Assembly (NCBI GenBank): GCA_907163345.1
Contig: CAJQUN010000955.1
Coordinates: 1-64,000, forward strand
Source of the DNA: Haberlea rhodopensis
Lineage: Eukaryota > Streptophyta > Magnoliopsida > Lamiales > Gesneriaceae
Length of the DNA: 64,000 bases
Direction of reading: 5' to 3'
The notes below the pieces were generated by a model. That model made no database searches and had not been told where the DNA came from. It saw only the letters and a list, made by a program, of their open reading frames with translations. Every line of letters starts with the position of its first letter. Position 1 is the stretch's first letter. The position numbers and the translations under genes were made by a program. Of the stretch, positions 47,633 to 59,240 are shown in pieces.

Positions 47633-47829
47633 ATGGCCAGAAAGAAGCCATTTGCAATAGTTTCTTTGCTTCTTCCTCTTCTTCTTCTTTCGGGACTTCA
47701 ATTGGCACAGAGCCATTCGATTAGGGAGGATTAGGCTTTGGTATCTAATGGATCGGATTCTGAGAGGAAGTCACCATCTATTGTTGAACGGGGTTTATCG
47801 GCTTCAATGGAGACGTGCGAAGCGACATT
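47633..47829 (+). pseudogene. 5' exon fragment of an NCL-type Na+/Ca2+ exchanger gene
   Basis: ATG at 47633 opens with a hydrophobic, Leu-rich signal peptide (AIVSLLLPLLLLSG) ending near QLAQS. An in-frame TAG at 47732-47734 follows (codon 34), then VSNGSDSERKSPSIVERG and SASMETCEAT. In NCL proteins (EF-hand Na+/Ca2+ exchanger-like) the start is a signal peptide followed by a variable stretch and an E-(S/T)-CE-x-TYGFLPC motif. Here similarity stops just after CEAT. The fragment lacks all transport helices and cannot be functional. The NCL assignment rests on this short N-terminus only. Confidence 0.45.
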
Positions 47830-48022
47830 ATTTGTCATCATAAATCATAAATTGAAATTAGGATTCTGGAATTTGGGGGAAAATTTAGGAATTTGGAAAT
47901 TAGGAGAAAAATCCCTAAAAAATCAGACTGGAGCATTTCGAAACTGCCTGCTCAAAAAATTGAAAATCTGACTTAGGGTGCATCGAAAAGGGAGAAAAAA
48001 AAGAGTTGGGAGTAGACATGAC

Positions 48023-49118
48023 CTAAGTCACATAAGTCGGATGCGGGAGCGAATGTGGATGCGGATGCGGAAGCGGAAACGTGAGTGCGTCAATTTGCAA
48101 AAAATTTGAGTGCGGGTGCGCCTATTAAAAATTAATAAATAAATAAATATATATACATACACTGTGATGAAATGAAGTTAAACATACATAACTCACATCA
48201 TTATTATATTATTTACAAATTTTCAATATGAAGTTCTTAACAACTTTGGTGTTTGCAGCTTTACCATTCTTAAAAAGCATTAAAATTAGATTTTATTGAA
48301 GAATCTAACATTTGCAGCTTTGCAAAAATGTTATAGCCAGTGATACAACGTAATTTGAATCTTGTATTTGATCGTTCGTCTAGTAAGAATTCTCCGAAAA
48401 ATATATTGTAGGAATAGAAATGAAGTATTAAAGTTTTGTTTTATTTGAAGATATAAAATTACGAATTTGAAAAATGAAACCAAATTGTTCATATTTATTT
48501 CAACATGTTTGGTAATAGTATGAATTTATTAAAAATGACTCATATTATTTTCGGAAACTTATATTATTACTTTATGAAATGACTAATATAAACATTTAAA
48601 TTAACTCAAGTTCATTCTATTAATTTTCATGCAAAAAACTAAGATATCAAATTTATTATTATTTACTCCGCAAAATGTTACAAAATCACAGATTTATCAT
48701 ACTTTCTTTTATCACATATTTTAATCTTTCATATGTTATTATGTCTTTTCATGATTCATTATCTATCTATTTACCATATATTATAATTTTCTTACCAACC
48801 CGAAATGTCAAGAAACCATAAAAATTCATCTAAACCCAAAATCGAAGAATTTTTTTTATAATTACAAAAAAAAAAATCGGAGAATTAAGGAGGATTAACA
48901 AGACTTAGTAACTTAGTGCGCGACTTAGTAAATCTTAATGCGCGAATTAAGAAATCTTAGTGCGCGAATTATAAAATCTTAGTGCGCAAACTAGAAATTC
49001 TTAAAGCGCGAACTAGAAATTCTTAAGTCGCCTTAATGCGCCGCACGCGCACCGAGTTCGCCAGTTCGCGGCCGGAGCGCCAGTGCGTGGAGGGGGGTAG
49101 GAGGATTATGTGACTTAG
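48023..49118. mobile_element. hAT-type MITE nested 10 bp inside the end of another hAT
   Basis: Inverted ends CTAAGTCACATAAGTC (left) and CTAAGTCACATAATCC (right, reverse complement). The 8-bp target duplication GACATGAC (48015-48022 and 49119-49126) is perfect and is part of the outer hAT's terminus. The interior has GCGGATGCGG and TTAGTGCGCGAA-type repeats, AT-rich filler and no transposase. Confidence 0.88.
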
Positions 49119-50171
49119 GACATGACCACAGTTTTTTAAAAACCGTGGCCCAGCCCGGAACCGTAACCGGGTCAACGGGCCGGTTAACCGTTGACCCGGT
49201 TCACGGTTCCGAACCGTAACGGCCCGTCACTGTACGGGCCGGTTACGGTTCATGCCTTTGCGGAACCGTGTAATCGGCGGTTCCAACCGCCGGTCGCCGG
49301 TTGTAACCGGCGGTTCCGACCGCGGGAACCGCCGGTTTCGCCCTTCTTTTTTTAAATTATTTATTATTATTTAAAGTTAAATTGTGTTGTTGAGGATTCG
49401 AACCCTTGACCTCTGTCATATATTCACAGCTTCTTACCACTAAGCTATTGTCTTGATTGTTTTATTTTAGACAATATAATTATATATACTAAAAGATAAT
49501 ATATATTATATGTCCAATACAATAACTCTTTTATATTGACAAATAAAAATTATCTTAAAAAATATGTTATGCTCTTAAATAAATATTTTATAATAAAAAC
49601 ATATATATTACAAAGTAAATATAACAAAAAATATTGGATAAATTAATAAGAACTATAAATAGTGGTTGCAAAATAAAATATTTGAAGCAAATTATTACAA
49701 AACAAATATATTATATACCTTTTATAGTTATTCTACAAGTATTTTATGCTCATTATTTGATTTACATTATATATATAATAATTAAATAAGTATATCTTAA
49801 TTTATCACAATATAACTTACAATAGAAACTCAATAATGTAATATTTGATTAATTAATAAACTATTTTAATTATTATCAATTTCATATGTAATTAGTATCA
49901 TAATTGTAAATGCTTCATACTACCAAAGTTTTATATTTTTCATACTAATTTCATATGTAATTAGTATCATAATTGTAAATGTTTCATACCAAACTCTTTT
50001 GTAATTAGTACCAAAGTTGTATATGTTTCATACGAATTTCATATGTAATTAGTATCATAATTGTAAATGTGTCATACCAATATCATTTGTAATTAGTATC
50101 AAAATTATATATGTTTAATACCAATTTCATATGTAATTAGTATCGTTAAATAATCAGATTCAATCAATTAA

Positions 50172-50568
50172 AATTGCAATGGTGCACTAAATTTTTTAAA
50201 GTAACTGGTGCACGACAAGATTGAAAATCAGTAATTGATACACGAAAAATCAGTAACTGATGCACGAAAATTAAAATCAGCTACTGATGCACGAAAATTT
50301 ACACAAAGTTAGTGCACCAGTGTTGTATTTTCGTGCATCAGTGTTATATTTTAGTGCCCCAAGGTTATATTTTCGTGCACCAGTATTGTATTTTCGTGCA
50401 TCAGGGTTATATTTTAGTGCACCAAGGTTATATTTCCGTGCACCAGTGTTATATTTTCGTGCACCAAGGTTATATTTTCGTGCACCAGTGTTATATTTTC
50501 GTACATCAGTGTTATATTTTAGTGCACCAGGGTTATATTTTCGTGCACCAGGATCTCCTGGCCGTTGC
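50172..50568. repeat. Second foldback-type GTGCACGAAA repeat array
   Basis: Same unit as 43600-44760: short CTG(a/g)TGCACGAAA in one direction (50180-50300), then about twelve 21-24 bp units of CGTGCACCAGTGTTATATTT in the other. It ends in CGTTGCAA, as the larger element does. Because the unit is near 21 bp, all frames through it stay open and give false peptides (GARKYNT repeats). Confidence 0.8.
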
Positions 50569-50633
50569 AACATGATGAACAGCCGGTTACGAACCGGCGG
50601 TTAACCGGCGGTTCGACGGTAAAAAATCCCCGT

Positions 50634-50849
50634 GTCAACTGTTGCTGTGGAACAAGCTTTTAGCGCAGGGGAAATATTTTGGATGTAAGACGATCAAAAA
50701 TGAGTCCAGATTCTTTAGAGGCACAAGCACTAATGGACGATTGGGCGAGGGCGGCAAAACGAAAACAAGGAATGGAATCAAGCTCGGACCAAGATGAATT
50801 TGATATCGAAGGAACTATTACTACGGGGACAGGTAACGAAAGTGATTGA
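50634..50849 (+). pseudogene. hAT transposase C-terminal (hATC) dimerisation domain fragment
   Basis: STVAVEQAFSAG, then (after a one-base loss in a G run near 50667) NILDVRRSKMSPDSLEAQAL and MDDW, and an acidic tail to TGA. This matches the conserved end of hAT transposases (STVASE-AFSAGGRVLD...RSxLSPxSLEAL). The rest of the transposase is missing, replaced by AT-rich DNA and the foldback array. Confidence 0.8.
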
Positions 50850-51524
50850 GCTACGCCACTTCCAAAGGTAAGAAGGGTTAAAAGGTAAGAGAACTACGTG
50901 GGGCTTTGATTCCTCTACACCCTAAGAGGATACGTAGGCAACTTAAAAAGTTCAAGCCCTCCCCTCCCCTTACATTTCCTTTGTTTTTTTATAGTAATTT
51001 TTGAATTATTTTAAATAAAATTTTAATTTTTTTTAATTTAAAAATATAAGGGTCGAACCGTAACCGTAACCGGTGGTTAACCGTAACCGTAACCGGCGGT
51101 TAACAAACGTAACCGAAACCGTCTACGAAGGTTAAGGTTAAGGGTCGAGCTCTTATGAACCGTCGAACTGGCGGTTCCGAACCGTCAACCGACGATTCAC
51201 GAACCGTGGTCATATCTAGTTGGGAGATGCGTTTTTTTTATACCCTTATTTTGGGGTGAAAAATAGATATGTGCCAAAAAATATGACTTTTGGGATTTAT
51301 TTGGGTGTAAATTGAAAGCGTATTAACATCTAGGATTGATTTGTGAAACATTAACATACTAAAGCGAGTAAATATGGTCGGTGCAAATAAGAGGGACTAA
51401 ATCAGGAATGAGTGCAAATATTGTAGTAACAAAATAACAATGACTTCGTATTAGAAATGTCGATGCGAGATTTGTAATCTCGGTCCTTAAGACAATATTG
51501 TCCCGTCTTAGTACTAACGGTTTG

Positions 51525-52769
51525 TGTTGCGCCTTAAAACGCTACAACTCTCATTCATCTATTTTAAATAAAATTATCGATTTTTGTTTTGATGATTACA
51601 AAACCTATGCTTTTTGTACTAATGCTTTGTGTTGAGTATGCAGCATAAGTTATGATCAAATTAAGCATATTGAAGATTGACAAAGTGTTGAAATGCCAAG
51701 AGAAAATATTTTTTTATCAAATGGATCGCCCCAGGCGATGAGTGTCATCGCCCCAGGCGATGGGTGTCAGGCGAGGCATCGCCACGCTCATCGACAGAGG
51801 TGATGGCTAGGCGAGCATGCTACGAAGATCGCCCCAGGCGATGATGACCATCGCCCCAGGCGATGGCAACCATTCGAGACTTCGCCCCGCACATCGACTG
51901 AAGCGACGCCGAGGACCGCGCGCATGGATAGATCGCCCGAGGCGATGGTTGGAACGCCTGAGGCGATTCCTGGATCGTTTGAGGCGATCTCTAGTTCGTT
52001 TGAGGCTATGAATTTTTTTGTTCTTTTGAGGCTACGACATTTATTTTCGGTGGGGATCGCCTGAGGCGATCGGAGCAATTTTGTGACCGTTGAAACGCGG
52101 CGATGGTGATCGCCCGAGGCGATGTCCGAGGCGATCGTGGAGTGATTTCAGCCTTATGTGTAGCAACGGCTAGTATGAGTCTTGGAGGCCTTCTACACTA
52201 TAAATATGTGTGTTTTGGATCATTTTGAAGCTAAGAAACAAGAGTATAAACTACAAGAAAGTTGTGTGCAATCAAAATCATTCTAGCATTGCAAACTTCA
52301 TACATTTGTGTTGTATTGGAGTTTGTAATTTATTTCTTGTGTGTCATATTTTGATTCTTCGTGTTGGTACACCGTGAAGGTGTTATTTGACTATTGTAAA
52401 GGTCTTCCAACACCGACGCAAGTTGGAAAAGTGTATAAGTCGCCGACAAGTGAAGTTGGTGCAAGGTTGTGGCTATCCTTGGAGCCCTTAAGGCCAAGAA
52501 GAAGTTGTTCTAGTGGAACCACGGTTGGACGTTTTCTAGCCGAAAAGAGGAGACGTATGCGATTCATCGCCGAACTTCTATAACAAATTCTCGTGTTCTT
52601 TATTGCTTTATATATATTACGCATTTACATTATTTTATTATATTGTTTATTGTTCGATTGACAACTAGTCTTCCGCAGCGCAAACTCAATTTTTGCAAAT
52701 TCATTTTAAAACGCTAAAATAGCCAAGGAACCTCATTCACACCCCCCAGCCCCCCCTTAGGTTCCAACA
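51525..52769. mobile_element. Solo LTR inserted in the copia LTR
   Basis: TGTTGCGCC to GGTTCCAACA, 1245 bp, flanked by a perfect 5-bp duplication GTTTG (51520-51524 and 52770-52774). The end CACCCCCCAGCCCCCCCTTA with GGTTCCAACA is typical of copia LTRs that precede a tRNA-Met primer site, suggesting + orientation. No internal region: a single LTR left after LTR-LTR recombination. Confidence 0.85.
51720..52135. repeat. Array of ATCGCC-NN-GGCGAT palindromes in the solo LTR
   Basis: At least ten copies of ATCGCCCCAGGCGATG and variants (ATCGCCCGAGGCGATG, ACGCCTGAGGCGATT, ATCGTTTGAGGCGATC) in about 415 bp, irregularly spaced. Each is a short inverted repeat. Confidence 0.8.
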
Positions 52770-53803
52770 GTTTGCTATGTCAATTTGTCTCCCAAGATAC
52801 AACAACTATGATTTATGATAGGAGTACTCCAAATCACAAGTTCTCAAACCACAAAGGTTCAAATCATTCAACAAGAAGAAATTTTTAAACAAAAAAATGC
52901 TCTCAAATTGATCTTTTATTTGATGTAGATTTTGAAATCCAATGTATTTCCAAATGAGGAATGTCTTATTTATAGTAAACCAAAGGTATGTCTAAAAGAC
53001 ACCATTTGGAGGCACCACATCGTGAAAAATCGCACCCGAACATGAATGTACACACCATTCCACGCAACAGACACATGGCTCGATCGATCGGCGCTTGGTG
53101 CTCAATCGATCGAGCCCCTTATTCCAACAGACGGAATTTTTCTGTCGTTCTCGATCGATCGAGCGCCTAATTTGTTCCCACTTTTAATTTACTTCAAAAT
53201 TCCAACAATCATCCACTTGAATTAAATTAATGCATGTATGCAACTGAGTGCTTTGACGTACTATTATGGCATCTAGAGAGATAGCTTGCGACTTTGAATC
53301 TATCATAGTAGTATTCAATCCAATTTACTTGACTTAATAGTGAACTTATAGTCTTGAACTATTTAGTCGTTGGTGTAAACCAAGACAATTGAACCCACAC
53401 CATAACAATTCTAACATTCGTATAGGTTTCTTACGGTTGTTTCCATTCCGGCCTTGGACCACACTTGGTTTCATAAGTGATTTTCATCTTTGAAGCGGTC
53501 ACACTTCACACTCACGTAGGTAATCTCCTAGAAGATTATCCCGCTATACTCTAACATATTCTTATATGTCTTAGGAATCATTAAAGACCTTTTGTCTATC
53601 CTCGTACCCCTTGTGCAGGCTACACCCCTTATCATAGGAATGGATCAGAGATTAATTATCCAATGTGTTTATACAATCTCGTAGTTTGGTTGTCTCTTTT
53701 GAACGATATTGGGATCTTCAGTCACATAGGTTGGGTATCCACCACAAGATTTTGATTATAGGGTTTTAATCTCATTCCCCTCGATAAACTATATACTTGA
53801 TCT

Positions 53804-56800
53804 CTAGGCAAACATTTCGAGTGGATCCGCAATATTTTCCTTTGACTTCACGTAGTCAATGGACATAATGACATTTGAGATCAACTGTTTAATAGTATTG
53901 TGTCTACGGCGTATATGTATAGACTTACCATTATACATGCTACTCTGTGCCCTTTCTATAGCAGTTTGGCTATCGCAATGTATTTTAATTGCAGGCACAT
54001 GTTTTTCCCAACAAGGAATTTCATCCAAGAAACTTCTAAGCCATTCGGCTTCTTCTCTCCCTTTATCCAAAGCTATGAATTCAGATTCCATAGTGGATCT
54101 AGCAATACAAGTTTGCTTGGTAGATTTCCACGACACTGCAGCCCTCCAATGGTAAACACATAACCACTTGTCGACTTGGAGTCTTGCGTGTCCGATATCC
54201 AATTTGCATCACTGTATCCTTCCAATACAACAGGATATCTTGTATAATGTAATCCATAGTTCAGGGTGTATCTTAAATATTTAAGTACCCTCGTCGATGC
54301 CTTCCAATGATCATTGTTTGGATTGCTCGTGAATCTACTTAGTTTGCCAACCGTATATACAATATCAGGACGTGTACAATTCATAAATACATGAGACGTC
54401 CAATTATCCTTGAATATTCTAATTGTATGACATGGTCTCCTTTGTTTTTTAAAAAATGTAGATTCGGGTCATAAGGTGTCTTTACAGACAACATGTCATT
54501 TACAAGAAATTTCTCGAGTATTTTCTCAACATAATGAGACTGTGACAACACGCGTCCTTTGGATATCTTGGAGATTTTAATTCCAAGTATCACATCAACT
54601 TCACCCATATCTTTCATTTCAAAATGTTTTATTAACATTTTCTTTGTTGCGTTGATGATTTCTAAGTTGCTTCTCACTATGAGCAATCATCAACGTACAA
54701 GCATACTATTACATATGCTTTAGCGTGTTTTTCATATACGCATTTGTCACACTTGTTAATTTTGAAACCATTTGACAACATTGTTTTGTCAAATTTTTCA
54801 TGCCATTGTTTCGGCGCTTGCTTAAGCCCGTACAATGACTTAACGAGTCTACACATATTTTTCTCTTGTCAGGGAACCACAAACCCCTCGGGTTGTTTCA
54901 TATAAATTTCCTCCTCGAGTTTCCCATTGAGGAATGTTGTTTTTACATTCATTTGATGTATCTCTAAATTGTTTAGAGCAGCGATAGCAATGATCACTCT
55001 AATGGACGTAATTCTCGTGACTGGTGAATATGTATCAAAGTAATCAAGGCATTCCTTTGGTCTATATCCCTTTGCCACGAGTCTCGCCTTGAACTTATCA
55101 ATTGAACCACCAGACTTATATTTCCTTTTAAGAATTCATTTGCATTCTAATGGTCTACTTCCGGTTGAAAGCTCGTGTTTTTGCATTATGGATTCTATTT
55201 CGTCATTAATAGCCTCTTTCCACATAGGAGCATCATGGCTAAATAATGCGTCTTTCACCGATCTTGGTTCATTATCCAACATATATGTCATGAAGTCAGG
55301 ACCACAAGTCTTAGCCAATTTGGTCCTCTTACTACATCGTGGCTTTTCAATTTCTTTTGAGCCATCGATAGCTTCTTCAAACGTCATTTTCTTAGGAGAT
55401 ATTTCATTTTTTGTTTTGTAGGGAAAGTTCTTCAAAAAATACCACATTTCTTGATTACATGATTGTACGTTTATGCACATCACTTATTTCAGATTTATGC
55501 ACTAAAAATTGATATACATTACTATTGTTAGCATAACCAATAAATACACAATCTATTGATTTTGGCCCAATTTTCACTTGCTTTGGTTTGGTACTTCTAT
55601 CTTAGCAAGCACCCCCACACTTTCAAGTATTTGTAGGAAGGTTTGTGGCATTTTCATAACTCATAAGGAGTTTAATCATTACTTTTGTGTGATATTTCAT
55701 TTAGCATGTAGTTGGCCGACAAGATTGCTCCCCCCCACAAGTTTTGTAGTAATCCAGAACTTATCAAGATAACATTCATCATCTCTTTTAGAGTACGATT
55801 TTTACGTTCGGTAATACTATTTGATTGTGGTGAATAGGGGACATTGGTTTGGTGAATAATGACATAGTCAGTGCAAAATTCTTCAAACGGTGTTCCATAT
55901 TCTCCACCTCTATCGCTTCGAACATTCTTTATCTTTTTGCTAAGTTGATTTTCAACTTCATTATTGTATTGTTTAAATACTTTCAATGCCTTGTCTTTGC
56001 TTCTTAGCAAATAGACGTAACAATATCTCATACAATCATCAATGAAAGTAATGAAGTATTTTTTCCTACCTCTAGTTTCCAAAAAAATTTGATCACATAG
56101 ATCTTTATGAATTAATTCAAGAGGTGTCATTGTTCTTTCAATTGAGTGGAATGGCGATTTCGTTAACTTGGCCTCGACACAAGTCTCACACTTATTTTTC
56201 AAGTTAACATTCATTTGAGGCAATAAGTTTAACGCCATTAATTTGTTAAGTGAACCATAATTCACATGACCTAAACGATCATGCCATAAATCACAATACT
56301 CAATCAAATAAGTAGAATCATTCACATTATTGCTTTCAAATTGATGTATAACCGTCATTACATTCATTTTGAAAAGGCTTTTCTCCATATAGCCATTTCC
56401 AACAAAAAAACTCCATTTTTGGAGTATAATTTTCCAGATTCTAAAACTAGTCTAATACCCGCCTTGACTAGAGCTGATCCGGATATCAGGTTCTTTCGGA
56501 TGTGGAGAACATGTAGGACATCTATCAAAGTCAATTCCTTTCCCGAAGTCATATTTAGAACCACATTCCCTAGTCCAACTAACGGAGATATAGTGGAGTT
56601 TCTCATGCATAGTTGGCGCCCACTTATTGGAGTGTATGTGGAGAACATGGCTTTGTCCGGGCACACATGTCGGGTTGCACTAGAATCGACGAACCATTTG
56701 AAACATACTCGCCTTCCTCTCAGGAACCTTGTTGTCCTCCTCAATTCGTAGTCGAACCACAAGATCTTCAAGACTCATCTTCTTTCGTTTGTGTTTCAGA

Positions 56801-57341
56801 TAGTTCTTGAAGTCCTTCCAGATAGGAGGTAATTTTTTAATCATAGCGGCGACTTAGAATGAATAACTTAGACTCATTCCCTCCGTATGAATGTCATGCA
56901 AGATCACTTGTAGATCTTGCATTTGCGTCATCACAGACTTGGTATCAACCATCTTGAAATCCAGGAACTGTCCAACTATGAATTTCTTCATGCCGGCATC
57001 CTCGGTTTTGTACTTCTTTTCCAACGATGCCCATAGTTCCTTTGCTGTTTTCACAAGATAATAAACATTATATAATTTATTGTCTAACCCATTTAGGATA
57101 TAGTTCTTGCATAGGAAGTCGCTTTGATTCCATGCATCATGTGCCGCCCTCTTTTGGGTGTAAGTCTCTCCTCTTCAACTGTAGAAGCCTCCTCAGTTAA
57201 GAACCTTGCCAAACTCACCGTGGTCAGGTAAAAAAGCATCTTTTGTTGCCACCACTTGAAGTCGTTCTCATTGAACTTTTCAGGCCTTTCACCATGATGA
57301 ACATGAGTCGTTGTTGCACTCGAAGAAGCTATTTGTGCCAT
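53804..57341 (-). pseudogene. gag-pol of the Tnt1-like copia element
   Basis: ATG at 57341 (MAQIASSSATTTH, PEKFNENDFKWWQQKMLFYL). Gag follows with TAKELWASLEKKYKTEDAG and GQFLDFKMVDTKSV. Protease region WFVDSSATRHVC (DTG changed to DSS). GAG-pre-integrase LWHDRLGHVNYGSL and CETCVEAKLTKSPF. Integrase FITFIDDCMRYCYVYLLRSK, RSDRGGEYGTPFEEF and PYSPQSNSITERKNRTLKEM. RT has MAKGYRPKECLDYFDTYSPV, NVKTTFLNGKLEEE and FEMKDMGEVDVILGIKIS. RNase H has YSDANWISDTQDSKSTSGYV, RSTMESEFIALDK and HCDSQTA, ending near ADPLEMF. It is split into at least eight frames, with the RT centre (54690-54870) the most decayed. Confidence 0.88.
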
Positions 57342-57395
57342 AAATATTGTCTTAAGAATGTAGTATATTTTTTCTCTCAATGTGTATCTTAGGAA

Positions 57396-57957
57396 TGTAG
57401 TAATAAAATAACAATGGCTTCATATTAAAAATGTCGAGATGAAATTTGTAATCTCCGTCCTTAAGACAATATTACCCCGCCTTGGTGCTAAAGGTTTGCT
57501 ATGACAATTTGTCTCCCAAGATACAACGACTATGACTTGTGATAGGAGAACTCCAAATCACAAGTTCTCAAACCACAAAGGTTCAAATCACTCAACAAGA
57601 AGAAATTTGATGAACAAACAAAATGCTCTCAATTTGATCTTTTATTTGATGTAGATTTCGAAATCCAATGTATTTTCCAATTGGAGAATACCTGATTTAT
57701 AGTAAACCAAATGTATGTGTCCAAAAGACACCATTTGGAGGCACCACATCGTGAAAAATCGCACACGAACATGAATGGACACACCATTTGCGCAACAAAC
57801 ACATGGCTTGATTGATCGGTGCTTGGTGCTCGATCGATCGAGCTCCTTATTTCAACAGACGAAATTTTTCTGTCGTTCTCGATCGATCGAGACATTGTGA
57901 TCGATCGATCGAGCGCCTAATTTTTTTCCCATTTTAATTTACTTCAAAATTCCAACA
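57396..57957 (-). repeat. 5' LTR of the Tnt1-like copia element
   Basis: 562 bp. On the minus strand it starts TGTTGGAATTTTG and ends TTACTACA, with CGATCGATCGAG palindromes near 57827-57913. Its 3' neighbour (minus strand, 57395 downward) is TTCCTAAGATACACATTGAG, which does not resemble the usual tRNA-Met primer site. Confidence 0.88.
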
Positions 57958-59240
57958 AATATTAGGTACTATATCATATATTATCGTGTTATTTATATGT
58001 GTCGATGCATGATATGATCAGGTGCACGAAATAATTTCTTCTTATGCGGAGGAATTATTGCCGGGCACACGCATGCCCTTGAAATAGTGATTGATTTTGA
58101 AAGATAAAAAACGAAATAGAGATTAATAGTCAATGGCCATAATTTATCATAAAATACAAACACATTAAATATGGTGGTGTCATGTCGTTTGAATGCTTTC
58201 AAACAAAATAGTACAACAACCACATAAAGAAGAGAGGCGAAATGTCCAATCAATTGATAGAAAGGACGATTTTCCTATCTTTGGCCCGTAAAATATTTGT
58301 TTGGAGAATAGTATAGTTATTTAAGAAAAATAATAACAAGTAATTAGTATAATTAAAATATAAACTGATTATTTTAAAGATTTATTATTAATATACTTGA
58401 TAATATATAATATTTACCAAACTTTTTTCTTTGGATGTATATAATATATATATAATAAATAAGTGTTGTATGTTATAAATATTTTGAATAATTAATTTTA
58501 ACCAAATAAAAATTTGTATATACTAGTTTTAAAAATCATTTACATAATAAACTAAAAAGGGACTTATCTATATTTATGAGTCAGTCGATAAAAATGTGTA
58601 GAAAATGATGAGACATAGAATTATTAATAATTTCATGGAAAGAAATATATACGTCAATCATATAATCAAAAAAAGAATTATATTAGAAATAATTTTGATG
58701 TGATAGACCATATAGAGACGATTTCAATGATCTTACTATTGTAACATAGTAAGTAGCCCGAATGGACGTCATCTTTTTATAATTGGAAATGACTCATGTT
58801 CAACCCTTACAAAATATAACCGTAATTTTAAAAAAAATAGTGATCAAATTATAAATACTGCCAACCTTGTAATAAAGGAAAAATAATCTTAAATTCGTAA
58901 AACTTTTTAAAAATTAAATATTTGCATGTTGTTTTCTAAGATTCAGCTACATTAATAAAATAATTAGAATTTTTATTGTCAGCATAAATATTATTTTTTT
59001 CAAAATAATTTTAATAAATTTAACATGTTATTCTGACAACAACAATAACAATAATATTTGTTCGATAAATATCATAACCCTAAAATTATGTAGTACACTT
59101 CAAATACAAAACACATCCAATTCTCATCTCATAAAACTTCCAAAAAAAAAAAAAAAACAAACATAACATAAATAGATATAATTACAGAAATGGACAATCA
59201 TTAATGAGTACAAAAAATTCAGTCAATTTTATTATGAATT
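57958..59240. other. AT-rich intergenic DNA
   Basis: After the AATAT duplication there is very AT-rich sequence with no recognised gene or element. The last part should contain the 3' UTR of the minus-strand EPFL gene. Confidence 0.55.

Larger units (their letters stand above)
48013..51218. mobile_element. hAT transposon remnant with 8-bp target duplication
   Basis: Ends are TAGACATGACC (then CACAGTTTTT after a nested insertion) and, on the reverse strand, TAGATATGACCACGGTT. Perfect 8-bp direct repeats GTTGGGAG flank it (48005-48012 and 51219-51226). The interior has many CGGTTNNGAACCG-type palindromes near both ends and a broken hAT C-terminal dimerisation domain at 50634-50849. It contains a second hAT element (48023-49118) and a foldback-repeat array (about 50172-50568). 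Confidence 0.88.
47300..51421 (+). mobile_element. Probable Pack-MULE-like element with long inverted ends
   Basis: The left end region (about 47340-47520) and the reverse complement of 51219-51400 are similar over about 180 bp. Shared blocks are GTTAATGTTTCNCAAATCAA, ACACCCAAATAAATCC, CACCCCAAAATAAG and AATCC/ACGC-ATCTCC-AAC. Between them lie the 5' end of an NCL-like gene and a hAT element. Long degenerate inverted ends with a captured gene fragment suggest a Pack-MULE. The outer edges and the 9-bp duplication could not be fixed because a copia element (51422-57957) inserted in the right end. Confidence 0.5.
51422..53207 (-). repeat. 3' LTR of the Tnt1-like copia, split by a solo LTR
   Basis: Parts 51422-51524 and 52775-53207 together match 57396-57957 (about 536 versus 562 bp). 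It contains several CTCGATCGATCGAG-like palindromes (about 53090-53163). Confidence 0.88.
51422..57957 (-). mobile_element. Degenerate Ty1/copia (Tnt1-like) element, minus strand
   Basis: LTRs at 51422-53207 (interrupted) and 57396-57957, target duplication AATAT (51417-51421 and 57958-57962). The minus-strand purine-rich CAAGTGGATGAT precedes the 3' LTR at 53208. gag and pol are readable but full of stops and shifts. It inserted in the right end of the Pack-MULE-like element. Confidence 0.9.

Noticed and set aside
49380..49450. TTCGAACCCTTGACCTC followed by ACCACTAAGCTATT, resembling a tRNA 3' half
   Set aside because: No matching 5' half or stem. The phrase occurs widely in plant repeats and here lies within a hAT element.
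50277..50604. Three overlapping repeat proteins (KYNTGAR, YFRAPVL and YIFVHQG units)
   Set aside because: The repeat unit is near 21 bp so every frame is open. No start context or conservation is visible and all six readings are artefacts.
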